From positions 62,001 through 126,000 of the forward strand of contig JABVXV010000146.1 of assembly GCA_013365325.1 (NCBI GenBank): a stretch of DNA of 64,000 nucleotides, in the 5' to 3' direction. The notes beneath the pieces are model-generated. The model ran no database searches, was not told the DNA's origin, and saw only the letters and a program-made list of their open reading frames with translations. Made by a program: the position numbers and the translations under genes. The stretch comes from Dipetalonema caudispina. Lineage: Eukaryota > Nematoda > Chromadorea > Rhabditida > Onchocercidae. This document shows, in pieces, positions 1-11,818 of this stretch; positions within the stretch are counted from its first letter, which is position 1; every line of letters starts with the position of its first letter.

Positions 1-212
1 ATGAAGAATATTGTAGTCTAAATGATGTATATTTCAGAACGCAATAAAACCTTACCCACTGGGATAATTAGAAGAAGAAAATGAGTTCTGTTAAAACCTG
101 AAACTTTTATTGGTTAATAAATACCCTGTCGATACTAGTATTTATTCTTGGTTTGCGATTTGTTGTACTTCACAGAATCTGAACTCTTTAATGGTCCTTT
201 TAATAATTGCAG

Positions 213-320
213 GTAATTGATACATTGTTGCCTTCGGGAACTTCAAGCGACTCACAAATCACTACTGGACATTGTATATGTACTGCTATTCTAAGTTCGG
301 AAACTGTCCAGGTAAAGTAT

Positions 321-352
<32 letters not shown>

Positions 353-3221
353 ACCAAACTTTGTATTTTTATATGTATCAAACTTTGAAATACTAAACTC
401 AAATAGGAATTACAAGTTGAAATAATTAGCAAATTTTAAAAATTGGTTGGAAAAAGATTGCAAGATGTAGGAGCCTTATCGTTTTTCATGAAAACATTTT
501 CTTAATGAGTTTACATCTGTTTAATCAGTATTCAGATATGGCTTGGTTGCGTTTGTTTGCTGCATTGTCTTCTAGATGCGGACCATCTCAAACAGCAGCT
601 GCTTAGAGTTCAACTGACAACAAATCCTTCCGAGATGCCTTCTTCACTTTTGCAACATCTTAGTACTATTCTGGTTAGTAAGGGTTTCTTTTCTTTGAGT
701 TGAGCAAACATGAGCTTTTACTGCAGTTAACTGATGAACGACATTTTTTTAGATTTCTTTGGGAAATCGTCGACCGCAGACTAGGGCGGGTCTACTTATG
801 CTGCTTTCGACATGGTTGCACAATTGTCCACTCGCAGTTACCCAGTTTATCTCAGTCGACGAAAACATCCAATATTTAACGACGCACATAGGTATAGCAT
901 AAAATTTAAGTTTCACAAGTTATGAAGTTGTTTAAAAGTAATGGAATTTCCTAGATTAGAATTGTAAATTCTTATCTATATTGATATTCCCTTTATTTTC
1001 ATTTTCATAAACTTTCTAAAATCAGTGTTCATCCTTTTTTTCTTTAAGATGGATATGGCACAGAAGGTTCTGAAGATGAGAATCAAGTTGTGAGAGGGTT
1101 GATAGCCTTTTTGCTTACAATTTGCTTAGTCTTCGATGAAAATGGCGAGGATAAAAACAGGTAGGCTCTGGGCATTCTCTGTGTACATGCACTTTTATTT
1201 AGTTTTAGCATGCATCGGCATTTAAACTTGCTTTTTACATTATTTTTTAGATATCAAATGATTAAGTAAGGCTTTTCAGAAGAAATGCTTTGAATGTGGT
1301 TGTAGAACGTCGCGTTGGAAGGGAGAAGCTGGTTGAGTTGCTGGAAGGCCTCTCACATAGTGAGCATTACGTAAAAGCCGCACAACGACCACAACCGTTA
1401 GCGAAAGCAGCTCAAGAATTGTTTTTGGATTATCATTTTACGAAGTTCTTCAAAAGTGTCGAGGGTTCCTTAAAATTTTTTTGGTCATAATGAAGCTTTT
1501 TTGATTGGAATTTAAACCATTTCCCACCTATAACCAGAACAGCAAAGATTACTCGACTGTTAGGTGTGGCAGTACGCCTTTTGTTGAGGAACATTGTCTA
1601 CATGACAGACAGAGTTGTATGTTGCACTCCTGAAAAAATTTCACAGTATCGTTCGTCAGAGCATTCGGCTGTCCATGGTTTTTAATTTTAATTGATGTAT
1701 CAAATCATTTGAGTTTTGGGACTGCATAGTTACTAAAATTGAAAATCTTTTGAGTTATGAAAAAACTTGAAATATATATAAATTCTTCACGCCAGTCATT
1801 GCTCAAATTATATTCCGCTTCAGTTATGTTCGGATTAATCAAACCTATAACAGTTTCGACATTTCTTAGGTCGAATGGCCAAACAGATATGTCCTTCTGC
1901 CGAAATAAGTACTTCCAGTATCAATAATGATAGTGTTTTTAATTCATACAAAGAACTGATAAAGCGTCAGGATGAAACAATCGCATCACTAAATCAGCAG
2001 ATAAAGAAGCTGAAAGAAGATGCTGAAAATCAGCAGGTTTTCACTTACTGTAACCAACTTGTGGGCTTTTGGATATGGGGTTTACTTTTTTTCTTTGTTC
2101 GCTTACTTAGTATTATTTCATGAAACACAACAAAATAACTTGTGTAAAGTGGAGTAATCAATTTCTAGATAACTTTGAACAATTGTTTTTCTTTTCAGAA
2201 TTATGGTAAGGAAAACGAATTAGCTTCACTTTGGAAGCAGCTTGCTGAACAGTGCCAGGTCAATGGTACCAGTATTTCTAGACAGCAAGAAATTGACCAC
2301 TATAAGTGGTGAGTGTGTGAGAACCTTTCCAAAATGTTTTTTCTCAACTATTTTCTTGTATTGTTTCAACTTTTGGCCCTCATATTTCATTTCGACGATG
2401 TGCTATTCTGTTCAAAGTTTTCTTTTTTTTCAACTTTAAATATACGTTTGTCAAGTATGATAGCACATTCCAGTATGGCCGTGCAGTGGCAATCGGAAGC
2501 GAAAAGGTACCAGAAGTGGGCAGAACAGTGGCAGCAGTACCAGATTGCTCAGGTTTGTTTGGATATTCCAAAGCTAAAAGCATTTGTCGTTATCAGTTTA
2601 AAACGTAAACCATAATATTTATCGTGTAGAGGGCAAATGATTTTCAGTCATCAAACTCTCAAGATCCGGTGGTGGAACAGCTTGTCTCTCAAAACAGGGA
2701 GCTGGAAGAGCAGCTAGAGCGCGGCTGGCAAATGTACGATTCTCAAGGAGTGTCGTTAGCGGCCGCTTTAACAGAAATCGAAGAAGCGAAAGCAAAAATT
2801 TGTATTCTTGAAGGACAGATTGCTCAGATAGCTGTGGATCATTCTTACAAAGAAATGGCTCCTACAAAGGTTTTTTTTTTTAGCATTATATTTTAAAAAA
2901 AACTTTATTACAGTCACTAGAATACTGGATTTTATCCTTTTTTTCTGCGAAGAGGATGAGGTTGGGATGGAAACGTGAAGGATGGAGGGAATCGAATTAT
3001 TCGATTAGTTGCCCCAATATTTCTTTCAATTTCGAAACGGGATTTTTTAAATTTGTTGCTTTATCCAGGTAGTAAATGGTGACGAAGTGGCAGTACTGAA
3101 AAAGGAGCAAGAAGATTTGCTAGTATTGCTTGCTGACCAGGATGCTAAAATACTTGAATATAGACGGAAATTGATAGAACTGGGGCAGGCAGTTACGGAT
3201 GATGAAGATACTGATGCATAG
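213..3221 (+). CDS. uso-1: General vesicular transport factor p115/USO1, C-terminal part (5' end outside window)
   Basis: Golgi tether that captures COPI/COPII vesicles with Rab1 and golgins. Ten exons are visible: 213-311, 536-673, 753-891, 1049-1160, 1280-1464, 1870-2036, 2199-2308, 2474-2552, 2648-2869 and 3069-3221; all phases agree, giving 467 residues. The first five exons (residues 1-224) match the C-terminal half of the armadillo-like globular head, with stretches such as LLRVQLTTNPSEMP and TRAGLLMLLSTWLHNCP close to animal p115. The remainder is a Gln/Glu/Lys-rich coiled coil. It ends in the family signature EQEDLLVLLADQDAKI and a short acidic tail (DDEDTDA), shorter than the mammalian tail. 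The N-terminal head lies upstream of base 1. No canonical AATAAA follows the stop closely. Family identity is secure; individual junctions are inferred from splice consensus and homology. Confidence 0.9.
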
Positions 3222-4159
3222 TGAATTATGTTTTATAAATCCGTATTTTGTAATAGGGGAAATTTTGGAAGATGAATTAATTTATTATGAGAAATATTTT
3301 CGTTGTTTTTATAGGATTTGGTGATTTCAATGATGTGTATTTATGTACACGTCTACATTCCATATGTTATATCTGTAATAGACAATAACAACAGTTCGTG
3401 TAGCAAAAGTTTTGGAGACTTTTCATGAATTTGTCGCAATATTCCGGCCTTCTAGATATTATGATTCTGCAGAATTGTGAAAGATCATTAGAATATATCA
3501 ATTACGAATGGTGATTATTACCGAAGTAACTGCAACTTGATATTCCTAGTTCTTCTGCACGGAAAGTATTATCTTTAACAGGAATCCCCTAAATTTAGTC
3601 GTCGTTCGGCACTGCAGTTTGATTCCAAGATCTCCTTGATATCAATGCTGTATAAGAACCCATAATTTATTTTACTGAAAGGAAACCAGTCATAAGGCGA
3701 TACTATTACATCTATCCCAAATATTTTGAATATTTGTGAACTGATAGCATTGCGAAGAATATATAAAGGGTAAGAAAGGGAACTTCCTTATTACGATGTG
3801 CGGGTTTGCTTATTACTTTCGTCCTTTTTGTTTCCGATTAGCAGTTTTTACCGTTATCGAGCCTTTTAAGTTTCCACAGAATTGTGCCTTTAGCAAACAT
3901 CTGTCCAGGAGTAAAAAATATTCCCCAACTTATTGTCCAGAAATCCATGGCATACCAATACAAAATTTGGTGAAATGTGATGTGTACTGCTACTCGTACG
4001 CTTACTGGATAGTCATTTTAAATCTTCAATCGTTGAGAGTACTAAGACAAACTCGATTTGTTATAGTTACGATACAGAATAAAAATTGCATATCAACTAT
4101 ACACTACAATTGAAATCGATTCTGCAAACTAATTCAGTACTGCTGTAAGTCCACAGAGT

Positions 4160-4387
4160 ATGAAAACCTTGACTGAAATTTATGTTCTTAATTCCTGCAT
4201 CACTCTACTTTTAAAGATAGACCTTGTTTCAATTTTATATGTCACATGCCGCGCAAACGAAATTTGTCATTTAACTGATGTAACTATTAAGCTATCAAAG
4301 CTGTCAGCTTCACCAAACTGTTTGGAATGTTTCAAATCTGATGACCCCGAAACTTGTGAAAATCCACGAAGCGAATTGTGCGCATAG
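4160..4387 (+). CDS. Possible 3' exon of a small cysteine-rich protein
   Basis: An open frame of 75 codons ends in a compact Cys pattern (NCLECFKSDDPETC, then ELCA and stop) that loosely recalls the first loop of Ly-6/three-finger domains. A canonical AATAAA (4415-4420) sits 28 bases after the stop. The start is doubtful: the exon could begin after any of several internal AG sites (for example after TGTCAG near 4305), in which case only the Cys-rich end is coding. I could not find a convincing upstream exon, and a Ly-6 domain would need more cysteines. This is a candidate only. Confidence 0.25.
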   Translation: MKTLTEIYVLNSCITLLLKIDLVSILYVTCRANEICHLTDVTIKLSKLSASPNCLECFKSDDPETCENPRSELCA

Positions 4388-4414
4388 CTTACATATCGCT
4401 TTTCTATGAGTGAT

Positions 4415-4420
4415 AATAAA
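4415..4420 (+). promoter_or_regulatory. Canonical polyadenylation signal AATAAA
   Basis: AATAAA 28 bases after the stop of the Cys-rich open frame. It supports, but does not prove, a real 3' end here, since AATAAA is common by chance in such AT-rich DNA. Confidence 0.3.
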
Positions 4421-5407
4421 GGTTAACATGATTCGAAATTTACAGACAATCAATCTTGCAAAAAAAAAAAAGAAAAAAGGGCAACGTTATCAAATTTGAT
4501 GTTAGGTGCTTCCCGGCAAGAATTCATTCAAATCATTCCACTACTAAGATACGCTTTAGTGGCATATTCCAGAAAGTATATCGCATGTACGCCACAAATT
4601 TTTGCAACTGCAATACAAATTATAGATCTAACTTTCTGTACTGTTTCTCAAGGAAAATCTTACCCAACCAAAATAAATACTTGATCAAAGTAAGTATATA
4701 CGATGTGGTAAATCAAGCAGAACAATCGTTATACATACTTTACAGGTATTAAAAGGATGAATGTATGGATAGGGAAAAAAACTACTCGGACAAGACAAGC
4801 GAAAGAAGGAAGGAAGCTACAAGACGTTCTTTACTTTTTCCACTAGATTCCTCTTCATAATTGTTACATTTTTTATCTAAATTGCAAGATTTTCAATGCA
4901 GCATTTCAAAGATGAAACTTCTGAAGCTGATTTTCAAACATTACGTAATCTTGAAATAACAATCTAGTCCAAAAATTACTTGAAACTGATTGTAGATCCA
5001 GCTATAAATGTAAACCATCATTTTCACTCTATTAAAAATCACTATACATCAATTAAAACATGTTTCTTATTGATTGTTTTGATTTTAGTATTTTGCATTT
5101 GACACATTTTCAATGTCAGAAACAAGTAAATCGATATTTTCAATCACATTAATATTTACAAATAATGAACCTCCAAAGATTGTCAGCTAAATTTAAATTG
5201 AATCCTGAAACTGCACTGCATGACTTTGAGATAAATTGATTTTAATATAACGGTAATACTACTAGAAGAATCTAACTTCATTGCTTCAGTCCTATTCCTT
5301 TTCATTTCAGAAAAAAAGAAAAATCAATCGGAACATAACGGAAGTTTGTTTTGTTATTAGAACTATTTTCAAAAAAAAAAAAAAAAAAAAAAAACAGCAT
5401 GTTACAA

Positions 5408-5998
5408 CTATTTATTTATTGTACTTGATTTCGGTCGTGTTGAACGTAACATCCGTTCGAGAAATTTCTTATCCGTCCTTAAACAGGTTGGTCTTTTCCT
5501 GTAATATTTTTTTATTTTATTTCTTTGTAATTTGAATTATTTCCTCTGTGTAATATGGTCTAAATTCATGAGATTATACGCTGTTATTAATACTTCAATC
5601 AATCAATACTCAAGTTTTTAATTGTATAGCCTGGCATATGTCTAAAATAGAAATAACAAATCGACATGACTTTTCAAATGAAAACATACCAGCCCTGTGG
5701 TCCAATTTTTTCGTATCGACGAACACCCATAGCAGTATCCTTGAGAATCTCTTCTCGAGCCTTTTTTTCTAATTCAGTTAGTTCATGCTTATCCGTTTGT
5801 GTAGTCGAAAGCTGTACTTGCGCGGTCACTGGATTCAAGTTTTGTTTCGCTTTGACAATTAGCTTATCCAATTGACGGAGTTTGGATTGATTACCTGTTT
5901 CTTTCATTGATTCTGCATGCATATCATGCAGTTCCTCCCTGAATTGACAGATACTTAACGAACGAATATCCCGTTCAATTTTACCACTACTACAGAAA
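5408..5998 (-). CDS. Unidentified basic, helical protein (C-terminal two exons)
   Basis: Two exons read on the minus strand. The upstream one spans about 5690-5998, with a start ambiguous between two overlapping AG acceptors (exon start at 5989 or 5986) or further up in an open frame. It is joined in phase 2 to 5408-5498. The product is charged and probably helical: REELHDMHAESMKETGN, then LRQLDKLIVKAKQNLNP, then ELEKKAREEILKDTAMG, then VRRYEKIGPQGW across the junction, then a basic tail ending STINK. Clean GTATG donor, TTACAG acceptor and in-phase joining argue that it is real. Overlapping AATAAA hexamers cover the stop region. I do not recognise the family. The first exon or exons must lie between 6000 and 7728, but I could not identify them. 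It ends before the IQSEC stop at 7729, so it is not part of IQSEC. Confidence 0.6.
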
Positions 5999-7728
5999 AA
6001 CAATGAATTCCGCTGAGTCTCAGACTCTCATCTCGTTTATTCATTGTTCATATCCAGTAGTGAATGTGTTTTCAGGATCCAGCTAAAGCGTCAGTTCTAG
6101 AACAAACAATTCCCTGAATGTTCACTGCCGAAGATCATACATATCTCCAGAATTGAGATAAATTGATCGCATATGATACGAGTTAGACGTAATTTCCTGC
6201 CATTATTTACAGAGCAATAAGTTGTAAAACATCACGTCACGGAAACTTTATTTAAAACTGATCAGAAATTTGGAGGGCACAAAATGACGTGAAAGACAAT
6301 TCCAAATAAAAAGAGAAAATCGTATATGTGTAAAGGAGGGACAAGGAATTAAGGGCATAAATTCACATCAAAAATTGCGACAAAAAAGTGGCGTCCACAA
6401 ATTTCCCGCCTCTTGAGTGTTTCTAATAGATAATGAATATGACAAAATGACTTTGATCCTCTAAATTTTGCACATAATGTTCACACACGAAATAATAACC
6501 ACATCATAAGATCACAAGGTGCAAAGAGATATTGTTCTGCATGAACATCCTGCAGGGACTTCTCAAACAGGAGAAAAACTTCGGCAAAAAAATGAATCGT
6601 AATCGTCAAGTAGATACATATACATTACGTTTTAATATTTTCGTAAAAACCATGGCAGATATTACATGAGTAATAAAAAAGAAAAAAAAAAAAAAAAACA
6701 CTATCACAACCGTGCTAATTTCAAGGAAAAGGGATGAGTATGTGAAAAGTTGGTGTATATCACTTCCATAAATAAAAACCAGGAGAAAGACAGTAACAGC
6801 TATTCCTTTCCGGGTATTTAAAAACATCAATGGTCCGAACAAGAAAAAAAACTGGAAAAACAGGAACAAGAGACCCAAGTAATCACAGAAACACAATGTA
6901 TGACTATAACAGGATCACTCTAAAAGAGAAAGAAGTATGGAGTTAATTAATCTATAAAACGAACTGTAGAGTAAACGAATATTAGCACCTCCATTAATAG
7001 ACTAAAAAAGACCAGAAAGAAAGGAACCAAACAAACAACTGGTGGGTAAAAAACTGATTCATTATTGACGATATTCTGAATTTGCAACAAATATGAGATA
7101 CGTAGCTTTGGATATTTTCCCACTTCTACTATATTAGATCTAAAAAGTGACATGAACTAAACGATCTAGCTCGTACGTACATGCATCCTTCGCATCTCGT
7201 TCCTGATAGCCGCAAATTAGAAGAGTCAAAAATTACATAAAATGCTTAACCTCTGTAATGATTTCAACCGGCCTGTATGAGCATAAAATGAATCTGCTCT
7301 CTTTCAAACGATGTGTGGAAACAACAGAATGTCTAAATGGTAATTCGATAGCTGACAAAAAAAGTTATTTCACAAGAACTGAATTCAGCACTACCAGAAT
7401 GAGAGACTTCGAAGCCAGTGCTAAAAACGTGACCTAACCTGGTGTTTTTGTAAATCTATGTTTGGCACATAGAAATTAGGAATGAAAACAACAAATGAAT
7501 AGGGTGTAAATAGACAAACTCTCTGCATTACGCGCCTTTTTAACAAACAAAAGAAAAAGAAAATCTCAGAAGAATTATTAAAGCTAAAAGACGGCACCAT
7601 GGGATGTAAGATATAAACAAAAATTTTGTGTCCCCAAAAAAACCACACTAAAATTCGCAACAATCATGTACTTACGCTGAAGCGAACTTTTTTTTTCCCC
7701 CTTTAAACAAAATCTCATAAAGCCTCTT
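5999..7728. other. Interval with unresolved 5' exons of the minus gene
   Basis: AT-rich sequence between the unidentified minus gene and the 3' end of IQSEC. It should contain the 5' exon or exons and promoter of the former, but no open frame here has recognisable protein character. The hydrophobic frame at 6606-6896 is an artefact of poly-T/poly-A translation. Confidence 0.5.
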
Positions 7729-8105
7729 TCATATAGCAGCCTCCAAACGTTTTGAGGAGTAGAAAGGTGTTACGGATGACAGACCTGAATGGGGAAACGA
7801 CTCACAACTTTCCTCAATAACTCCACTATCAAATGAATTGAAACTAAGACGACGTATGGAACATAAATTTAAAGCTTGTTGAGGCGTACTGGGTGATGTA
7901 TTAACAACACTATTCGAAGTATTGCCTTCCATCTCGGATAAACCCGAATCTCGCTCACGTGGTCCATCGCTACGACTAATCAACGAATGCTTGTCCAATT
8001 CCGCATCAATTCTTACTGCTTCCATTTCAGCGCATTCGGCAACTGACTCCTTTACATCTGCCACGAACCGATGTCTAAAACTGCCAGGAAAATGGCTAAT
8101 ACAAA

Positions 8106-8138
<33 letters not shown>

Positions 8139-11100
8139 AAAGGTATTCCTTATCTCATCCATTATGTAGAGAACACTAAGTTTCCCTTACCTGTCGTCAT
8201 CATTTTTCGAATTCAAATAAATTTCTTGCCCATCAGGTAGTGTGATCATAATGCCATAATCATAAAAAGGCGTCTCGAACATGCTAACACGTACTCCCAG
8301 CAGCATCATCCATGTGCGCAGCACATACTGGCAACATGATTTCCTTTTTGAAGCCATTTTTGCAATCTAAAATTGCCGAATATTTCATAAATTATGCTCA
8401 AAAGTATTACACTAGAAACCGGCATTCCTGCACACTACAACTACCTAAATTTAAAAGGTTTTCTCAAAATATTTTCTTCAGACATACAACAAATTTTGCA
8501 AATGTCTTTCATAACTATAACAAATGCATCATAGAAAAAGATCACCATTAAATCGCTAAAAATTGGGGTATTAAAAATTTACCAACAACAGATCGTTGAA
8601 TAAAAAAACTTCTCGTTGATGAGCACTGGCTGGTTGCCGCTTACTACGATCAATAATCTGGTTCAAACGACAGTAACACACAAGGCGACGATGTGGTTCG
8701 ACCAAGTTCTAAAAATTTCTGATTATAAAGTTTGAGTTTGACTGACCACTGAAAACTGGGAACATATTTCCAACTAAATTTAAAAGTCGAATTATTCAAC
8801 TTACTGGTTTATCCTTGCCAATCATACTTTGATCAACCACAATAACCTGAGATACATGATCTGATCCAGCGCTAAAGGGTGAGTCACGAATACGGCGGTA
8901 AATACGAACCAACAGTGCCCTTACAAATGGGGTATTAAAGTTAGAAGTTATTTTCACAGAGAAATTAGATTTTTGCCACGAAAAAAACGCTTACTTAATT
9001 AACATTGCTTACCAGTCAGGTTGTTTCACTAATTATTACACGGGATTTATGAAAAAAAATCATGGGAAATGAACCTGTCAATGTCGTATCCTGCATCGAT
9101 CCCACGTAAATTATTGATGAAATCTCCCACTTTCATTTTCAATGATGGTTTAACACTGGGTGAATGAAGATCTGTGTTCAACATAACAATTGCGAAAGCT
9201 AAGATGAATATTGTATCCGCGCTGTGAAAAAGTGCAACCTTATCAGGATTGCAGATGGCGTAATGCGCAGAAAAGACCTGTAACGAGTTGTACTGAAAAC
9301 AGCCTTTTTTAATGATATATCCATAAAAAAAGAAAGAAACTCGTTTGGTTTCACATCATCATGATTCAGAAAGAAAAAATTAGGGTGGCTCAAGATAAAA
9401 ACATATTTCAAACTGTCGAAGTCTTCAGTAGCATCTAGTTACTTAGTTCAAGTGTTTCCTAGACAGTAATACGGCACATCAGAAATGATCAATTTTACTT
9501 CATGAATAATGATCATGATACAGTCCATCAAACTGCTCTATCTAATCCATTCATTATTACAGGGGATTTATTACAGCCAAAGTAACTTTGAAATATAGAG
9601 AAAGATTTCTTACAGACCTGCATAATTCTCTCGATTTTTTGCGCTTCTCCTGGAAGGCGAAAAAAAGAAAGCGTGTGCCTAAGGGCAATGTCCACTTCCA
9701 TTCCATGCAAATCAATTTGGTCAACGAAATGACTAAAAGTGATAAGTGATTATCACGAAAAAGCAAGAAAAATAGAACATCTGAATGCCATTAAATACGA
9801 TGATGACTAATAACATTTTTTACAATCACTTTACGGTATGTTTATTTACAAGCAATTTCGTAATTTCACTTTACTAATTCAAATGATTCCAAACCACTGG
9901 TTAAAGCTCTATAATCGAAGTTAAAAACTGAAAGCAAAACATATTATTAAGCTTACTTGAGAACAGACGATTGAAAAGGATTGTGCAAGTGTCCAATGTA
10001 TTCACCAATCATTTGTTTACTTAAACCACGACGATGTAATAATAGATTAGCAACTGCGAGTGAATTATCCTCAACAAAACCCCATTCAATGAGATATTGC
10101 ACACCACGTGTAGGTTTCCTGAAATTGCTTCAAATATTTTCCTTTGATGTTTTAACTCGGATTGAGCAAAGACATATGCAAACAACATTAATATTTATAT
10201 ACTTTTAACTTTCGGCAAATTAAGTTTTCTCTCACTCTTCCTTTGTTCTTGCAAGTTATTTTCAGAGTATAACCTACTTATTAAAGAAATTAAGCGCTAT
10301 TCTGTACTGACGTCTTCTTCGCTGATCTGGTACTCCATGAACATTCGATGAAGTGCTGTAAACAATACACATTAAACAGATAAGGAAACTAATAACAATA
10401 ATTTTTGAAATCTCTCAATAATCGTCTGAAAAACTCCAAATAATTCAACTTTCTTCAAATCATGCGAAAAATTACCTCTGATTATGAATACTCCTACATC
10501 ATATTTAGCTGACAACAGTCACTATTTGTTCCTCACTATCCAATCCTTGCTAATCAAAAGCGAACTGAGATTGTTCGATCAGATCAAAAGTCCAGAACAA
10601 AACTAGCTTACGAATTCTAGCCTCTGGCTTTTGGAGGAGTTATTCCTCAAAAGAATGCTCATGATTATTTACTGATTATGGTAGAAACGGAATCAAACCT
10701 TGATTTTCCTGGCAAAGCAGTATTTCAGTACTATATAGAATCTCGTTACTTTTGAAATAAACATTAACCTGACGGCCTGACATGGTGTTGCATGTTTATC
10801 GAGACGAGGAAGCGAATTTGAATGACTGCTACGACCGGTAATTGCTGATGAACGAGGAAGCCAAACATGTGTTGTTGGATGCGCCACATCTGTCACAATC
10901 CTGAACCGAAACACAGATTGAAAAATATCCTCGCCTATTTCTGTCCTGATTAGTTTTTAGCTCCCACTCTTATCTTAATAATAATAGTCCAGAGAACTTC
11001 CCAACTTTCCTGAGTAAAGTTCACCAATTGTTTTGGGGGAATATGTAGACAAACCTTCTCTGAGAAAGTCGAGGCGACAAACACTCTACCGCAGAACGAT

Positions 11101-11818
11101 GAGGTGAGTTATTGTCGAATCTAGCACTTCCAGCATTCTCTCCAACCGCCAACGGTACTTTATAGCCTCGTTCTGGCACCGATATCGTAACGCTTGGGGA
11201 AGGATTCTTCGGCCTAAAAAACAGGAAAAAGAATCCAGAAAACAACAGGTGTAAATCAGTGTTTTATGATTACCGTTACCAATGATGTTCGGATGCTGTT
11301 TGATGAACCGATCTATTTATAGTTTAGGGAACATCAAGATTAAAGTATAAACGTACCTAATTGATGTAGCGGAAAGTCGATAAAGACGTGCTTGAGCATC
11401 AGGTGTATCTGTCAAAGAAGTATCACGTTTCAAAACATCATTACATCCCTGACTACCATCACTTCTGGAACATGCTGCACTATTTTGGATGGGTAGTACC
11501 AGATGTTTCCACTGCTTCAACAAACAAGACTGACGGAATGCTCGTTGTATTCGTGTGGCAGCTGTATGAGCGCGCAGACGGCCACCATATCGACGCTCCA
11601 GTACCTGAAAAAAGCTGCAGTAATGTAGCTGTCTCGCCAAGGACGAAAACATATGCAAACAACACTATAACATCTAAATTTCGAAATATCATGGAATTTT
11701 TTGGTGTTAAGAAAAACCTTTCTCTCACCTGAAGTTGCCGACGACAGAGCTCATCAGATATTTCATAGCTCGTAAGTGTACGAACCGAAATGGTTGGACC
11801 ACGCCACTCGCTCAACAT
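7729..11818 (-). CDS. IQSEC: IQ motif and SEC7 domain Arf guanine-nucleotide exchange factor (IQSEC/BRAG)
   Basis: Exchanges GDP for GTP on Arf GTPases (Arf6-type in this family) at endosomes, plasma membrane and synapses. Twelve exons: 11729-11818, 11357-11604, 11055-11213, 10769-10900, 10278-10355, 9957-10118, 9618-9732, 9075-9277, 8805-8919, 8583-8708, 8191-8366 and 7729-8074; they total 1950 nt, 649 residues. Domains in order: IQ motif at about 45-60 ([11 protein letters not shown], after the family hallmark [10 protein letters not shown]); Ser/Pro linker; Sec7 at about 222-415, with glutamic finger Glu319 in [11 protein letters not shown] and motif 2 containing [14 protein letters not shown] domain at about 435-545 ([23 protein letters not shown]); then a tail with RDSGLSEME. 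The start at 11818 is preceded by TAA and TGA in frame, so this isoform starts here. It lacks the long N-terminus of vertebrate IQSEC1-3; an alternative upstream promoter is possible. Confidence 0.93.

Larger units (their letters stand above)
3222..5407. other. Mostly non-coding interval after uso-1
   Basis: AT-rich spacer between the uso-1 stop and the minus-strand gene ending at 5408. It holds a poly-A run at about 5371-5393 and one possible coding fragment at 4160-4387 (listed separately). The longer open frame at 3796-4113 has no recognisable domain and no matching splice sites, so I do not call it. Confidence 0.6.

Noticed and set aside
1..212. Acceptor at about 37 suggesting another uso-1 exon
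   Set aside because: None of the three frames after it extends well or matches p115 ahead of the exon at 213; it is treated as intron.
6606..6896. Hydrophobic frame resembling a multi-pass membrane protein
   Set aside because: Hydrophobicity comes from poly-T/poly-A coding; no splice consistency or family resemblance.
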